The notes beneath the pieces are model-generated. The model worked only from the letters and a program-made list of their open reading frames with translations, did not search any database and was not told the DNA's origin. The translations under genes and the position numbers were made by a program. Shown piece by piece: positions 43,828-53,105 of a DNA stretch of 64,000 nucleotides. Each line of letters starts with the position of its first letter. The first letter of the stretch is position 1. Origin of the DNA: SFEL01 sp963640685 (GTDB lineage Bacteria; Bacillota; Clostridia; Christensenellales; CAG-138); NCBI GenBank assembly GCA_963640685.1, contig CAVIAA010000003.1, forward strand, positions 1 through 64,000. The letters are read 5' to 3'.

Positions 43828-44370
43828 CTACTTAAACAGCGTCTTAAAGAAGTCGTTAAAGAACAGCATATATATCACGATGCCTATGTAAAAGCCGCCG
43901 AGGTATACTATCGCACTCTTGTTGCCGCCCGCAGCCTTAACGTGCTGCCTGAGCGGGCAGCCGCCCGCCAGCACCGAGAGTACGCCTATTATAAAGCCGC
44001 CCGCAATGGTGAACCAGCCGGATATCTCCAGCTTTAGGCCCCACTTGTTGAGCTTTAGCCCGCTCGCCTTTTTAAGCAGAAGGTACAGCGGCTTTGTGTT
44101 TGCGCAGGCGGAGGCCTCGATGACCTGCCGGTTTGTCGTGTCCTTTATGAACATCGGGTAATTGCTCATGTTTTCCTGATGGACGCCGAGAAGATGCAGC
44201 GCGAGGAAGAGCACCGCCGCCGTTATAAGCAGCGAAAGCATGCCCTTGAGCAGGTATTTGTCCTTTACTATCATGTAATCCCGAACGCCGCCGATAAGGC
44301 AGAAGCGGGAGCGCTGGGCAGCGTAGCCTATTATAAGGCCGACGGCAAGCGTAATTATTGCGTTACTCAT
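43828..44370 (-). CDS. YeeE/YedE-type transporter, second half
   Basis: 180 residues, about five membrane segments, with an N-terminal AQRSRFCLIGGVRD and GGCPLRQHVKAAGG near residue 135. These conserved Cys motifs match the YeeE/YedE (TsuA) thiosulfate or selenium carriers, which normally have two halves in one chain. The other half is encoded just upstream, overlapping by eight bases. The two products probably assemble as a heterodimer. Confidence 0.85.
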   Translation of the reverse strand: MSNAIITLAVGLIIGYAAQRSRFCLIGGVRDYMIVKDKYLLKGMLSLLITAAVLFLALHLLGVHQENMSNYPMFIKDTTNRQVIEASACANTKPLYLLLKKASGLKLNKWGLKLEISGWFTIAGGFIIGVLSVLAGGCPLRQHVKAAGGNKSAIVYLGGFYIGIVIYMLFFNDFFKTLFK

Positions 44371-44854
44371 GTGCCTTGTCCTTTCTGCTCAAGCTGCGCC
44401 TTTTAAGTATCAGCGTGCCTGCGACGCAGCCCAGCATAAGCGCTATAACGCCGAGCAGCGCTTTAATGTCGCCGTAGGCAGAGCGTATCATGAGCCGCAT
44501 CGGGCAGCCGGAGATTATCAGCGCGCAGAGCGCGACCGCAGCGCCGCGCAGGAAGGAGGTCAGCTTGCCCTCCACCCACTGCCAGCGGAACTCGCCGCTC
44601 GATACAGCGCCGATAAAGGCGCCGAGAAGTATGCCTATAACTGTCAGCACCGGGCCGGAGCGGGCAGAGACCGACATATCCATTGCCTTGCCGAACAGGC
44701 TCTGGTAAAGCTGCGCCAGCATATCCCTGCCGTGGCAAACAAGGCAAACGCCGTATGCCTCGGGGTGGGAGAAGCTGAACATCACCTGAGCCGCAACAGC
44801 CGTTGCCGCTATTATAACGCCGGCAGCAGCCGCGCTTATCCTTATCTTCTTCAT
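44363..44854 (-). CDS. YeeE/YedE-type transporter, first half
   Basis: 163 residues with four to five hydrophobic segments and the motifs GVCLVCHG near 35 and ISGCPMRLMIRSAYGD near 115, a cysteine pattern parallel to that of the downstream half. It is likely the N-terminal half of a YedE-type thiosulfate or selenium importer. Context (DUF3343, cysteine desulfurase) supports a role in sulfur or selenium supply. Confidence 0.8.
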   Translation of the reverse strand: MKKIRISAAAAGVIIAATAVAAQVMFSFSHPEAYGVCLVCHGRDMLAQLYQSLFGKAMDMSVSARSGPVLTVIGILLGAFIGAVSSGEFRWQWVEGKLTSFLRGAAVALCALIISGCPMRLMIRSAYGDIKALLGVIALMLGCVAGTLILKRRSLSRKDKAHE

Positions 44855-44866
44855 CTTATTCCCCTG

Positions 44867-45139
44867 CTATTTGCCAAGCAGCTTTTTGAGTATGCCCTTT
44901 TCCACCTTGGGCGTATAGAGATGCACCGCCTCGAAGAGCACGTCCTGCTCCTTGAGTATGCGTTCCACATCGTCCTTATACTGCGGCTGAAACTGCAGCG
45001 CAACGCCGCAGTTCGGGCTTATTTCCTTTGGCCCCGCCATGAGGCTTACCTCGTAGCCCTTGTCCTTTAGCGCTTCCTCCGCCCTTATCGCGTGCTGCGA
45101 GGAGAAAAACGTTACAACGCCTATCTGCTTCTGTTCCAT
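44867..45139 (-). CDS. DUF3343 domain small protein
   Basis: 90 residues from ATG 45139. It reads as a small alpha/beta domain with FFSSQHAIRAEEALKDKG and a conserved cysteine in PNCGVALQF. DUF3343 proteins are found near YedE carriers and cysteine desulfurases, often in organisms that use selenium, and are thought to bind or inhibit sulfur transfer partners; function is unproven. It is in one operon with its neighbours. Confidence 0.8.
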   Translation of the reverse strand: MEQKQIGVVTFFSSQHAIRAEEALKDKGYEVSLMAGPKEISPNCGVALQFQPQYKDDVERILKEQDVLFEAVHLYTPKVEKGILKKLLGK

Positions 45140-45146
45140 TTTTTGC

Positions 45147-46331
45147 TTAGTCCTCCCTGTTTTCCGCCGCGTAGTCCGCAAGCGCGAGTATCGCCGTAAC
45201 AGCCGTATCCACCTGCTCCCTGGTTGAGAAATTGCCAAAGGAGAAGCGCACCGTTCCCTCCGGGAAGGTGCCGAGGGTCTTGTGCGTTCCCGGGGCGCAG
45301 TGCAGCCCGGTGCGTACCATTATGCCGCAGGCATCGTTCAGCTGCTCGCCGACGGTTGAGCAGACCAGCCCCTTAATGTTGATGCTTGTGACCGCCGTCT
45401 TGCGCCTTGCATCCAGCGGGCCGTACAGCTTTACCATTTCGTGATCCCTTATGGCGTCCATAAAGTACTGGTTAAGCGCCGCCTCTTCCCTTGCGATGTT
45501 GTCAACGCCCTTTTTCAGCACGAAGCCCACGCCCGCGCCGAGGCCGGCTATGCCGACGGGGTTGCCGGTGCCCGCCTCCCAAACGTCCGGCATGAAGAGC
45601 GGCTGCTCCTCAAGGTCGGAAAGGCTGCCGGTGCCGCCCCGCATGAAGGGCTCCGGCGTGATGTCGGGGTTCAGATACACGCCGCCGGTGCCGGTCGGCC
45701 CCAATAGGCTCTTGTGCCCGGTAAAGCAGAGCACGTCTATGCCCATTTCGGGCACGTCTATCGGTATCGCGCCCGCGCTCTGGGCGGAATCCACTACCAT
45801 TATTATGTCGTCCTTTTTGGACTTTACCGTGCGGCTTATCGCCGCGATATCCTGTATCGTTCCGGTAACGTTTGAGCTGTGCGTGCTTACCACGAGCTTT
45901 GTGTTGGGCTTTACCGCCCTTGCCATGTCCTCCGGGTCGCAATAGCCCTCGCCGTCCGCGCGCACGACCGTCAGCTCTATAACGCCGGTCTTTTCAAGGT
46001 GCCTCAGCGGGCGCATGACGGAGTTATGCTCCATGCTGGTGGTGATAACGTGGTCACCGGGCTTCAGCATGGTATAAAGCACGCAGTTGAGCGATTCGGT
46101 TATGTTCTTGGTAAAGGCTATCTGCTGCGGCAGCTTTACGTTAAACAGCTTACAGAGGTTTTCTCTGGCGTTTAAAACTATCTGCCCTGCCTCAACGCTG
46201 CGGCTGTGCCCGCTCCTGCCCGGGTTTGCGCCTACCTCGTTCATGTAGTACATCATGGCCTCGCCGGTCTCCTTCGGCTTTGGCCAGCTTGTAGCGCTGT
46301 TGTCGAAATAAATAACGTTATCGCTGCTCAT
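45147..46331 (-). CDS. Cysteine desulfurase (class V aminotransferase, NifS/Csd type)
   Basis: 394 residues. PLP-binding lysine is in CFTGHKSLLGPTGTG (near 218), with VDSAQSAGAIPID near 190 and the N-terminal YFDNSATSWPKP. The catalytic cysteine loop lies near RTGLHCAPGTHK (about 348). It takes sulfur, or selenium, from cysteine or selenocysteine. First gene of the operon with DUF3343 and the two carrier halves, which points to sulfur or selenium donor supply. Confidence 0.92.
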   Translation of the reverse strand: MSSDNVIYFDNSATSWPKPKETGEAMMYYMNEVGANPGRSGHSRSVEAGQIVLNARENLCKLFNVKLPQQIAFTKNITESLNCVLYTMLKPGDHVITTSMEHNSVMRPLRHLEKTGVIELTVVRADGEGYCDPEDMARAVKPNTKLVVSTHSSNVTGTIQDIAAISRTVKSKKDDIIMVVDSAQSAGAIPIDVPEMGIDVLCFTGHKSLLGPTGTGGVYLNPDITPEPFMRGGTGSLSDLEEQPLFMPDVWEAGTGNPVGIAGLGAGVGFVLKKGVDNIAREEAALNQYFMDAIRDHEMVKLYGPLDARRKTAVTSINIKGLVCSTVGEQLNDACGIMVRTGLHCAPGTHKTLGTFPEGTVRFSFGNFSTREQVDTAVTAILALADYAAENRED

Positions 46332-46382
46332 GGCAAGTCCTTTCCTTTTGGTTAGTATATAAATAGGGGCTCTATCCTCTTT

Positions 46383-46411
46383 ATTATACCATTACCTTTG
46401 CGAAGCAACAA
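46383..46411 (-). promoter_or_regulatory. Predicted promoter of the sulfur/selenium operon
   Basis: On the minus strand TTGTTG (46411-46406) and TATAAT (46388-46383), 17-base spacer. The -35 box lies inside the end of copA. Confidence 0.6.
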
Positions 46412-48635
46412 GCCTAACAAGGTTCAGCCGCAGCGCATTTGTAACGACGCAGAAGCTGGAAAGGCTCATCGCCGCAGCACCCAGCATCGGGCTGAGCGTA
46501 ATGCCAAGCGGTATCAGCGCGCCTGCGGCAACGGGTATGCCTATCGTATTGTAGAAAAATGCCCAGAAGAGGTTTTCGTGTATGTTGCGCAGCGTTGCCC
46601 TGCTCAGGCGTATTGCCTTTGCAACGTCGGCTATGCTGCTCTTCATGAGCACTACGTCCGCCGCGTCTATCGCAACGTCCGTACCCGCGCCGATAGCTAT
46701 GCCGATGTTCGCCCTCGTGAGCGCCGGCGCGTCGTTTATCCCGTCGCCGACCATTGCGACCTTGCCCTGCTTGCGCAGCTTTCTTATTACGGCCTCCTTG
46801 CCCTCCGGCAGCACCCCGGCTATCACCTCGTCCACCCCTGCCTGCCTGCCTATCGCATCGGCTGTCCTTTGGTTGTCGCCTGTCAGCATTACCACCCGTA
46901 TGCCCATATCGCGCAGCTCCCTTACTGCGCTCGGGCTGTCCTCCTTTATAACGTCCGCAACGGCGATAATGCCCATGAGCCTATTATCAAGGGCAAAGAG
47001 CAGCGGCGTTTTTCCCTGCTGTGCAAGCCCCTCGGCACTTTTTAGCAGCTCGTCCCGAACCGCTATCTGCCCCGAAACGAAGCCCATGCTGCCGCCAAAC
47101 AGCCTTTTGCCGTCTATCCTGCATTCCAGCCCGTTTCCCGGAAGTATTTTGAAATCCGAAACCTCGGCGGGTGTTATGCCGTCCTCCTGCGCCTTGGCCA
47201 TTATCGCCCTTGCAAGCGGGTGCTCGCTTTTGCTCTCCAGCGCGGCAGCCAGGGCTATGAGCTCGCCCTCGGCAGCGTCCGATGGCAGTATGTCGGTCAC
47301 CCTCGGCTCGCCCTTTGTAACGGTGCCCGTCTTGTCCAGCGCAACTATTTTCACCCTGCCCGTCTCCTCCAGCGAGGCCGCGGTCTTAAACAGTATGCCG
47401 TTGCGCGCGCCAACGCCGCTGCCGACCATTATTGCAACCGGCGTTGCCAGGCCAAGGGCACATGGACAGCTTATCACGAGCACGGATATGCCGCGGGCAA
47501 GGGCAAAGCCCACATCACGCCCAAGCAGCAGCCAAACCGCCGTCGTGACCGTGGCTACCGCCATCACCGCCGGAACGAACACGCCGGATACCTTATCCGC
47601 AACCTTTGCTATGGGCGCCTTTGTCGCCGCAGCGTCGCTGACCATTGCAATTATCCTGGAAAGCGTCGTATCCTCGCCGACCCTCGTTGCGCGGCAGCGC
47701 ATATAGCCGGACATGTTGGCGGTCGCGGCGGATACGCTGTCGCCGACCCCCTTGTCTACCGGTATGCTCTCGCCGGTAAGCGCCGCCTCGTTCACCGCGC
47801 TCTCCCCTTCAATTACCACGCCGTCTACCGGTATGTTCTCGCCCGGGCGAACGGCGAATATGTCTCCCTTTTGGACCTGCTCAATGGGTACTGTTACCTC
47901 GCTGCCGTCCTTTATCAGCACCGCCGTTTGAGGGGCGAGCTTTATAAGGCTCTTTAGCGCGTCGGTGGTCTTGCCCTTGGAGCGCGCCTCCAGCATCTTG
48001 CCCACGGTTATCAGCGTGAGTATCATCGCGGCGGATTCAAAATAAAGCTCCATCATGTAGTGCATGACAAGCTCACCGTCGCCCTTTACCTGCGCATCCG
48101 TCATTGCAAAAAGAGCGTAGGTGCTGTATACGAACGCCGCGGCGGAGCCCAGCGCGACCAGCGTATCCATGTTCGGTGAGCGGTGCATAAGTCCCTTAAA
48201 GCCGCTTATAAAGAACCGCTGGTTTATGACCATTATTATCACCGTCAGCAGCAGCTGGGTAAGCCCCATTGCAACGTGGTTGCCGTCATAAAATCTGGGC
48301 AGCGGCCAGCCCCACATCATGTGCCCCATTGAGAAATACATAAGCACGGCCAGAAAGCCCACCGACCAGAGCAGCCGCAGCTTAAGCTGCGGCGTTTCAG
48401 TGTCCTCAAGCACTGCCTCGTCGTTGGCCTTCTTTGCGCCCTTTATTGAGGCGCCGTAGCCCGCCTTTTGAACTGCGGCGATTATATCGCCGTCCTCAGC
48501 GCTGCCCTCAACGGACATAGAGTTCGTAAGCAGGCTTACTGTGCATTCGGTGACCCCGGGCACCGCACCTACCGCCTTTTCCACCCTTGCGCTGCAGGCG
48601 GCGCAGCTCATTCCCTTAACATCGAACTGTTTCAT
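46392..48635 (-). CDS. copA: Copper-exporting P1B-type ATPase CopA
   Basis: 747 residues from ATG 48635 (AAAGG upstream; a TTG start at 48644 is possible). One heavy-metal domain with GMSCAACSARV is at the N-terminus. Eight membrane segments follow, with the CPC motif in SCPCALGLATP, the phosphorylation motif DKTGT, TGDN and GDGINDAPAL. The pattern YN...MLGAAAMSLSS in the last segments marks Cu+ transport. It follows two other copper-linked genes in the same operon. Confidence 0.95.
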   Translation of the reverse strand: MKQFDVKGMSCAACSARVEKAVGAVPGVTECTVSLLTNSMSVEGSAEDGDIIAAVQKAGYGASIKGAKKANDEAVLEDTETPQLKLRLLWSVGFLAVLMYFSMGHMMWGWPLPRFYDGNHVAMGLTQLLLTVIIMVINQRFFISGFKGLMHRSPNMDTLVALGSAAAFVYSTYALFAMTDAQVKGDGELVMHYMMELYFESAAMILTLITVGKMLEARSKGKTTDALKSLIKLAPQTAVLIKDGSEVTVPIEQVQKGDIFAVRPGENIPVDGVVIEGESAVNEAALTGESIPVDKGVGDSVSAATANMSGYMRCRATRVGEDTTLSRIIAMVSDAAATKAPIAKVADKVSGVFVPAVMAVATVTTAVWLLLGRDVGFALARGISVLVISCPCALGLATPVAIMVGSGVGARNGILFKTAASLEETGRVKIVALDKTGTVTKGEPRVTDILPSDAAEGELIALAAALESKSEHPLARAIMAKAQEDGITPAEVSDFKILPGNGLECRIDGKRLFGGSMGFVSGQIAVRDELLKSAEGLAQQGKTPLLFALDNRLMGIIAVADVIKEDSPSAVRELRDMGIRVVMLTGDNQRTADAIGRQAGVDEVIAGVLPEGKEAVIRKLRKQGKVAMVGDGINDAPALTRANIGIAIGAGTDVAIDAADVVLMKSSIADVAKAIRLSRATLRNIHENLFWAFFYNTIGIPVAAGALIPLGITLSPMLGAAAMSLSSFCVVTNALRLNLVRLVASQR

Positions 48636-48656
48636 ATGTTCCAAGCCTTTCTGTCG

Positions 48657-49931
48657 CTATATTACCTTTATTTCGGACCTTATCATGCCCATCCAGCATG
48701 AGAACGGAACCGTCCCCGTCTCTGTCGGGGTAAATTCTATTATATTATCGCCCTCCTGCAGCTCTTTTTCAATGCCGTATTGAGGAATAGTTATCGCGTT
48801 GTTGCAGCCGTTGAGCTTGCCCGCGGGAACCTCCAGATGCCACCTTACCGGCACGCCCGCCTTTACGGTTATCCCGTCAAAGCTGCCTTGATCCGCCTTA
48901 GAGTACACCTCCTGCACCTCCGCCTGCTCCGCTTGGTCGGCTTGGGCTTGAACGGCCGCGCTTGTCCCCCGCGCCGATGCAAGGGCTGCGCCGCTCTGCA
49001 GCATTCCGATGCCGAGAACCGCAACGAGCATTGCGGAAAACGCCTGCACATATCTTGAATATTTTTTATTCAGCCTTCCGCTGAGCAGCCCGACCCCGAG
49101 CATGAGCGGCAGCGTGCCCAGCGCAAAGCAGAGCATGGACAACGCGCCCATATACCAGCTGCCGGCTGAGAGCGCGTAGAGCTGCATGCCCTGCAGCGGC
49201 CCGCAGGGCATAAGGCCGTTCAGCAGACCTATGAGAAGCGGGCTGCGCCTGCCCGTAATTATCCTGTTCAGGCTCCTTGGCAGCCTTGGCGAAAGCGCCC
49301 TCAAAAACGAGAAGCAGCCTATGAGGTTCAGCGCCATTATTATCATAAAAGCACCCGCCATGAGCTGTATAATTCCCTTAGCGGAGGTGCTTATGCTGAA
49401 CGCCCTGCCCAGCGCGCCGACTATGCCGCCCGTCACGGTATAGGATATCACCCTGCCCGCGTTGTACTCAAGCGCGGCTCCGCTTTTCCCCTCTGCGGCG
49501 GTGCCAATGCTTATTCCGCCGCACATTGCTGCGCAGTGAAACGATGTCATAATACCTATGATAAACAGCGCCCCGAGGCTCATTCCAGCTTTTGCCACCG
49601 GAAATGCGCTCAGCTTAGCCGAAAGCCCGGAATTATTCATCAGCAGCCACAGCGCCGCGAGCACGGCGGCGGAAAGCACAAAATTAAGCGCGGCCCTTTT
49701 ATCGACCACCTCAGCTCTACCCACAAGGGTATAGCCCTCTTTTTTAAGCGCTGCGGCTATGCGCCGCTCCGGCAGCTCGTCCTCCTCCCAGTCCGCGCTC
49801 AGCGTGCCGCTGCGGTAGCTTGCCGCTGCGTTTTTAATACCAGGCAGTCCGTTTACCGCCCGACTTACCGTTTCCTCGCAGTGCGGGCACATCATGCCCT
49901 CGACCTTCCACGTCGTGTTTTTCGCGTTCAC
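48657..49931 (-). CDS. HMA - TauE/SafE membrane - cupredoxin fusion protein
   Basis: 424 residues in three parts. An HMA metal domain (about 5-72, GMMCPHCEETV) is followed by a six-segment TauE/SafE-like (DsbD-2-type) membrane domain (about 82-325) with the motifs TSFHCAAMCGG and NGLMPCGPLQG. A C-terminal cupredoxin-like domain (about 345-424) has LNGCNNAIT and FSCWMGMI. Proteins with this order occur in bacterial copper handling and oxidase maturation. Here the protein likely passes Cu(I) from the cell surface to CopA or the reverse. The last domain is very similar to that of the next gene. Confidence 0.88.
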   Translation of the reverse strand: MNAKNTTWKVEGMMCPHCEETVSRAVNGLPGIKNAAASYRSGTLSADWEEDELPERRIAAALKKEGYTLVGRAEVVDKRAALNFVLSAAVLAALWLLMNNSGLSAKLSAFPVAKAGMSLGALFIIGIMTSFHCAAMCGGISIGTAAEGKSGAALEYNAGRVISYTVTGGIVGALGRAFSISTSAKGIIQLMAGAFMIIMALNLIGCFSFLRALSPRLPRSLNRIITGRRSPLLIGLLNGLMPCGPLQGMQLYALSAGSWYMGALSMLCFALGTLPLMLGVGLLSGRLNKKYSRYVQAFSAMLVAVLGIGMLQSGAALASARGTSAAVQAQADQAEQAEVQEVYSKADQGSFDGITVKAGVPVRWHLEVPAGKLNGCNNAITIPQYGIEKELQEGDNIIEFTPTETGTVPFSCWMGMIRSEIKVI

Positions 49932-49942
49932 TGGGCTTCTCC

Positions 49943-50482
49943 TTATACTATCTTTATTTCGGCTCTTATCATGCCCATCCAGCAGCTGAACTGCACCGTC
50001 CCCTCTTCCCCCGGGGTAAACTCTATTATGTTGTCGCCCGTTTGCAGCGTCTTTTCTATGCCGTATTCGGGTATCACGATGGCGCTGTTGCAGCCGGTCA
50101 GCGCCCCATCCGGCACCTTAAGGTTCCAGCGCACGGGTATGCCCGCCTTTACCGTTATGCTCTCATAGCCGCCGCTGCTCATGCCAGACGTAACGCTTTG
50201 CAGCGCCGGCTCCTCGGTGGCCTTTGGTTCTTCGGTGGCCTTTGGCTTCTCGGTGGCCTTGGGTGCTTCGGTTGCTTCAGGCTCTTCGGTAGCCTTTGGC
50301 TCTTCGGTCGTCTCCGGCTGCTCCGCAATCTCCGCCACCGGCGTCGCTTCGATAACCGGCGTCGCTTCGGCGGGCGCCGCCGATGCAGCCGCCTCCGGGA
50401 ATATGCTCTCGGTTTTTTCTGCGCAGCCCGCAAGCAGCAGCGCCGCCATCGCCGTCAGTATTGCACAATAATAGCTTTTCAT
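49943..50482 (-). CDS. Lipoprotein with EPKATE repeat stalk and cupredoxin-like domain
   Basis: 179 residues. Lipoprotein signal with LLLAGC (lipid Cys20), a low-complexity stalk (about 30-93) of Thr-Glu-Glu-Pro-Lys-Ala-like repeats, and a cupredoxin-like domain (about 100-179). That domain shares nearly all positions with the C-terminal domain of the preceding fusion protein, including LTGCNSAIVIP and FSCWMGMIR. It probably binds copper outside the membrane. It is the first gene of the copper operon. Confidence 0.85.
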   Translation of the reverse strand: MKSYYCAILTAMAALLLAGCAEKTESIFPEAAASAAPAEATPVIEATPVAEIAEQPETTEEPKATEEPEATEAPKATEKPKATEEPKATEEPALQSVTSGMSSGGYESITVKAGIPVRWNLKVPDGALTGCNSAIVIPEYGIEKTLQTGDNIIEFTPGEEGTVQFSCWMGMIRAEIKIV

Positions 50483-50515
50483 GTGTTTTTCTGCTCCTGA
50501 ATTTTTTCTTTTTGC

Positions 50516-50544
50516 ATGATAAGCCTATCGTCCTACTATGTCAA
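50516..50544 (-). promoter_or_regulatory. Predicted promoter of the copper operon
   Basis: On the minus strand TTGACA (50544-50539) and TATCAT (50521-50516), 17-base spacer. No clear CsoR or CopY operator was recognised. Confidence 0.7.
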
Positions 50545-50637
50545 TAGGTTTCTGCTCTGTTAAAATTCCGTTCACAAATTAAAAGGGCTGCAGCCCTTTG
50601 CGCTTGCAGCCCGAGTGTATTTGTCTGTTTTGTGCCG

Positions 50638-51378
50638 TTAACCGTTTATATAGCGGGAGAGGAACTCCTTCGTCCGCTGCTCCTTCGGGGCGGTAAATAT
50701 GGTCTCCGGGTCACCGGATTCGAGTATCACGCCGTCGTTCATGAACACGACCCTGCGGGACACCGCCCTTGCAAACGCCATCTCGTGAGTTACGACCAGC
50801 ATGGTAAGCCCGGTCTTTGCAAGGTCGCTCATTACGGAAAGCACCTCGCCGACCATCTCGGGATCCAGCGCCGAGGTGGGCTCGTCAAAGAGCAGTATTT
50901 CGGGATCCATCGCGAGCGCACGAGCGATCGCCACGCGCTGCTTCTGCCCGCCGGATATCTGCCGCGGCTTTGCGTTTATGTAGGGAGCCATGCCGACCCG
51001 CTCAAGGTAGAGCATCGCGGCCTCTCTGGCCTCCTCCTTGCTTTTCTTTAATACCATCGTCTGCCCGACCATGCAGTTTTCCAGCACCGTCATGTTATTG
51101 AACAGGTTGAAGGACTGGAACACCATCCCGACCTTTGCGCGGTATGCGCATTGATCCACATGCCCGTTAAGTATGCTCTTGCCGTGGAAGAGTATCTCGC
51201 CGGAGGTCGGCGTTTCCAGCAGGTTTATGCAGCGCAGCAGCGTGCTCTTGCCGGAGCCGGAGGCGCCTATTATGCAGGTCACGTCTCCCTTTTCAACCTC
51301 AAAGTCAACGTCCTTCAATACCCTGTTGCTGCCGAAATCCTTGCGGAGGTGGCTCACCTGAAGAATAGCTTCGCTCAT
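50638..51378 (-). CDS. Amino acid ABC transporter ATP-binding protein (lysine likely)
   Basis: 246 residues from ATG 51378, which has AGGTGATA ahead. Walker A GASGSGKST near 38, ISGGQKQRVAIARAL near 140 and LLFDEPTSALD near 163 match the polar amino acid (HisP/GlnQ) group. Last gene of a three-gene importer controlled by the lysine riboswitch at 53186-53357. That control argues for lysine as the solute. Confidence 0.93.
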   Translation of the reverse strand: MSEAILQVSHLRKDFGSNRVLKDVDFEVEKGDVTCIIGASGSGKSTLLRCINLLETPTSGEILFHGKSILNGHVDQCAYRAKVGMVFQSFNLFNNMTVLENCMVGQTMVLKKSKEEAREAAMLYLERVGMAPYINAKPRQISGGQKQRVAIARALAMDPEILLFDEPTSALDPEMVGEVLSVMSDLAKTGLTMLVVTHEMAFARAVSRRVVFMNDGVILESGDPETIFTAPKEQRTKEFLSRYING

Positions 51379-51382
51379 ATTA

Positions 51383-52219
51383 TCACCTGCCTCCGTCCCT
51401 GATGTCGTTGTTCTGGGTATTCGCCCTCGGCTGCTTTGGGTAGCTGTACAGCCCGGTCGTATGCGCAAGCGTGTCCGTCGTGGTCAGGTCATACAGCTCG
51501 TAGCTGTCCGGCCCGTCCATTTTGCTCTCCCAAAGGCGCAGCAGCCTTGAGCAGGCAAATGTCAGCACGAAGTATATCGCCATCGTGATGGTAAACGCCT
51601 CAAAGTAGGTATACATCGCCCCCGCGATGCTCTTTGTTGAGAAGAACAGCTCGACCGTGCCTATGACGCTCAACACGCAGGTATCCTTTATGTTGATTAT
51701 GAGGTTGTTGCCTATCTGCGGCATTATGTTTCTCAACGCCTGCGGCAGTATAACCGCGTTCATGGTTTGAACGTGGGTCATGCCTATTGCCTTTGCGCCC
51801 TCGGTCTGGCCGGGGTCGATAGAAAGTATGCCGCCGCGCACCGTTTCCGCCATATATGCGCCGGTGTTTATGGAGACGATGAACAGCGCCGCCTCCATCA
51901 TGCCCATATATATATTGAAGAGCTGGGCAAGGCCGTAATATATGAACATCGCCTGAACCATCATTGGCGTGCCGCGGAATATCTCGACATACGCATCCAG
52001 CAGGAAGCGCACGACCTTCATTGTATAGTACTTAACCGGGCGCGACTTATCCGTAGGCGTGGTTTGAACTATGCCTACGCCAAAGCCTATCAGGCAGCCC
52101 ACAGCCGTGGATATCACGGCTATGAGCATAGTCACTCCCGCGCCCCTTAAAAAGCTCGGGCCGTAATGCCGGAGCAGGAACCCTACCCTGCCCCAAAAAT
52201 CAGGAGGTAATCTGTCCAT
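51383..52219 (-). CDS. Amino acid ABC transporter permease (lysine likely)
   Basis: 278 residues with about five membrane segments in the HisM/GlnP pattern (FRGTPMMVQAMFIYYGLA near 88, AYMAETVRGGILSIDPGQTEGAKAIGM near 130). The C-terminal 45 residues extend beyond the usual end into the cytoplasm. It lies four bases before the ATPase gene. Confidence 0.9.
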   Translation of the reverse strand: MDRLPPDFWGRVGFLLRHYGPSFLRGAGVTMLIAVISTAVGCLIGFGVGIVQTTPTDKSRPVKYYTMKVVRFLLDAYVEIFRGTPMMVQAMFIYYGLAQLFNIYMGMMEAALFIVSINTGAYMAETVRGGILSIDPGQTEGAKAIGMTHVQTMNAVILPQALRNIMPQIGNNLIINIKDTCVLSVIGTVELFFSTKSIAGAMYTYFEAFTITMAIYFVLTFACSRLLRLWESKMDGPDSYELYDLTTTDTLAHTTGLYSYPKQPRANTQNNDIRDGGR

Positions 52220-52237
52220 CTTCGCCCCGCCCCGTTA

Positions 52238-53077
52238 TCAGCTGAGCGGCTGAACCGCTATTGCGTCGTTCATCATTGCGGAGTAGTCGTCCACCGTCAT
52301 AGTGTCCAGCACGCCGTTTATAGCCTCGCAGAGCGCGGTGTTGCCCTTCTGCATGGATATGCCGATGTTTATCTCCTCCTCGGATACCTCAAAGTCGCCG
52401 TCGGTATTCGAGAAGTCAAGCAGCTTGAAGTTGGGGTAGGCGACGCAGGCCGCCATAGCAGTAGGCATATCGGTGACTACCAAATCGCAGCGGCCGCTGT
52501 TGAGGGCGACCAGCATTGCGGGCGCGCTCTCCTGCGCGGGCAGTATGTTGGCGTCGGGTATCTGCGGCAGGCAGCTGTCATACCATACGGTGTTTATCTG
52601 GCTGGTACAGGTAGCGCCGGCAAGGTCAGCGACAGATGCTGCGTTTGCATACTGGCCGTCCGCCATAACGAGGGTAACTATGGAAGCATAGTAGTACGGC
52701 TCGGAGAAGTCGACCATCTGCAGCCTGTCTGAGGTTATGGACTGGCCTGCGATAACGCAGTCCACAACGCCGCTCTGAACCGCGGCAACAAGGGAATCCC
52801 AATCCAGCTTTACTACCTCAAGCTCAACGTTGAGTGCCTCGGCAATCTTCTTTGCCATCATGACGTCGTAGCCGTAGGCATAGTCGTTGCTGTCCTTTAT
52901 CTTTACCGCGCCATTTTCATCGGTCGGCTGTGTCCAGTTATACGGGGCATAGGCGCACTCCATGGCTACGGTCAGCACGCCGTCGTCAAGGCTGCCCTCG
53001 GCGGTCTTCTTGCTGCCGCAGGCCGTCATGGACAGGCAAAGCACTACAACAAGTACAAGGCTCAATAATCTACGCAT
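52238..53077 (-). CDS. Amino acid ABC transporter substrate-binding lipoprotein (lysine likely)
   Basis: 279 residues. Lipoprotein signal with LSMTAC (lipid Cys20) and a family 3 solute-binding domain: GYDVMMAKKIAEALNVELEVVKLDWDSL near 72, the SITSDRLQMVDFSEPYY motif near 115. First structural gene behind the lysine riboswitch, so lysine is the predicted ligand. Confidence 0.9.
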   Translation of the reverse strand: MRRLLSLVLVVVLCLSMTACGSKKTAEGSLDDGVLTVAMECAYAPYNWTQPTDENGAVKIKDSNDYAYGYDVMMAKKIAEALNVELEVVKLDWDSLVAAVQSGVVDCVIAGQSITSDRLQMVDFSEPYYYASIVTLVMADGQYANAASVADLAGATCTSQINTVWYDSCLPQIPDANILPAQESAPAMLVALNSGRCDLVVTDMPTAMAACVAYPNFKLLDFSNTDGDFEVSEEEINIGISMQKGNTALCEAINGVLDTMTVDDYSAMMNDAIAVQPLS

Positions 53078-53105
53078 TTTTCTTTCCTCCGGTTATAAAA
53101 AATTT

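Noticed and set aside
46582..47706. 374-residue plus-strand frame opposite copA
   Set aside because: Low-complexity Ala/Ser/Pro composition, antisense to copA with all its motifs intact.
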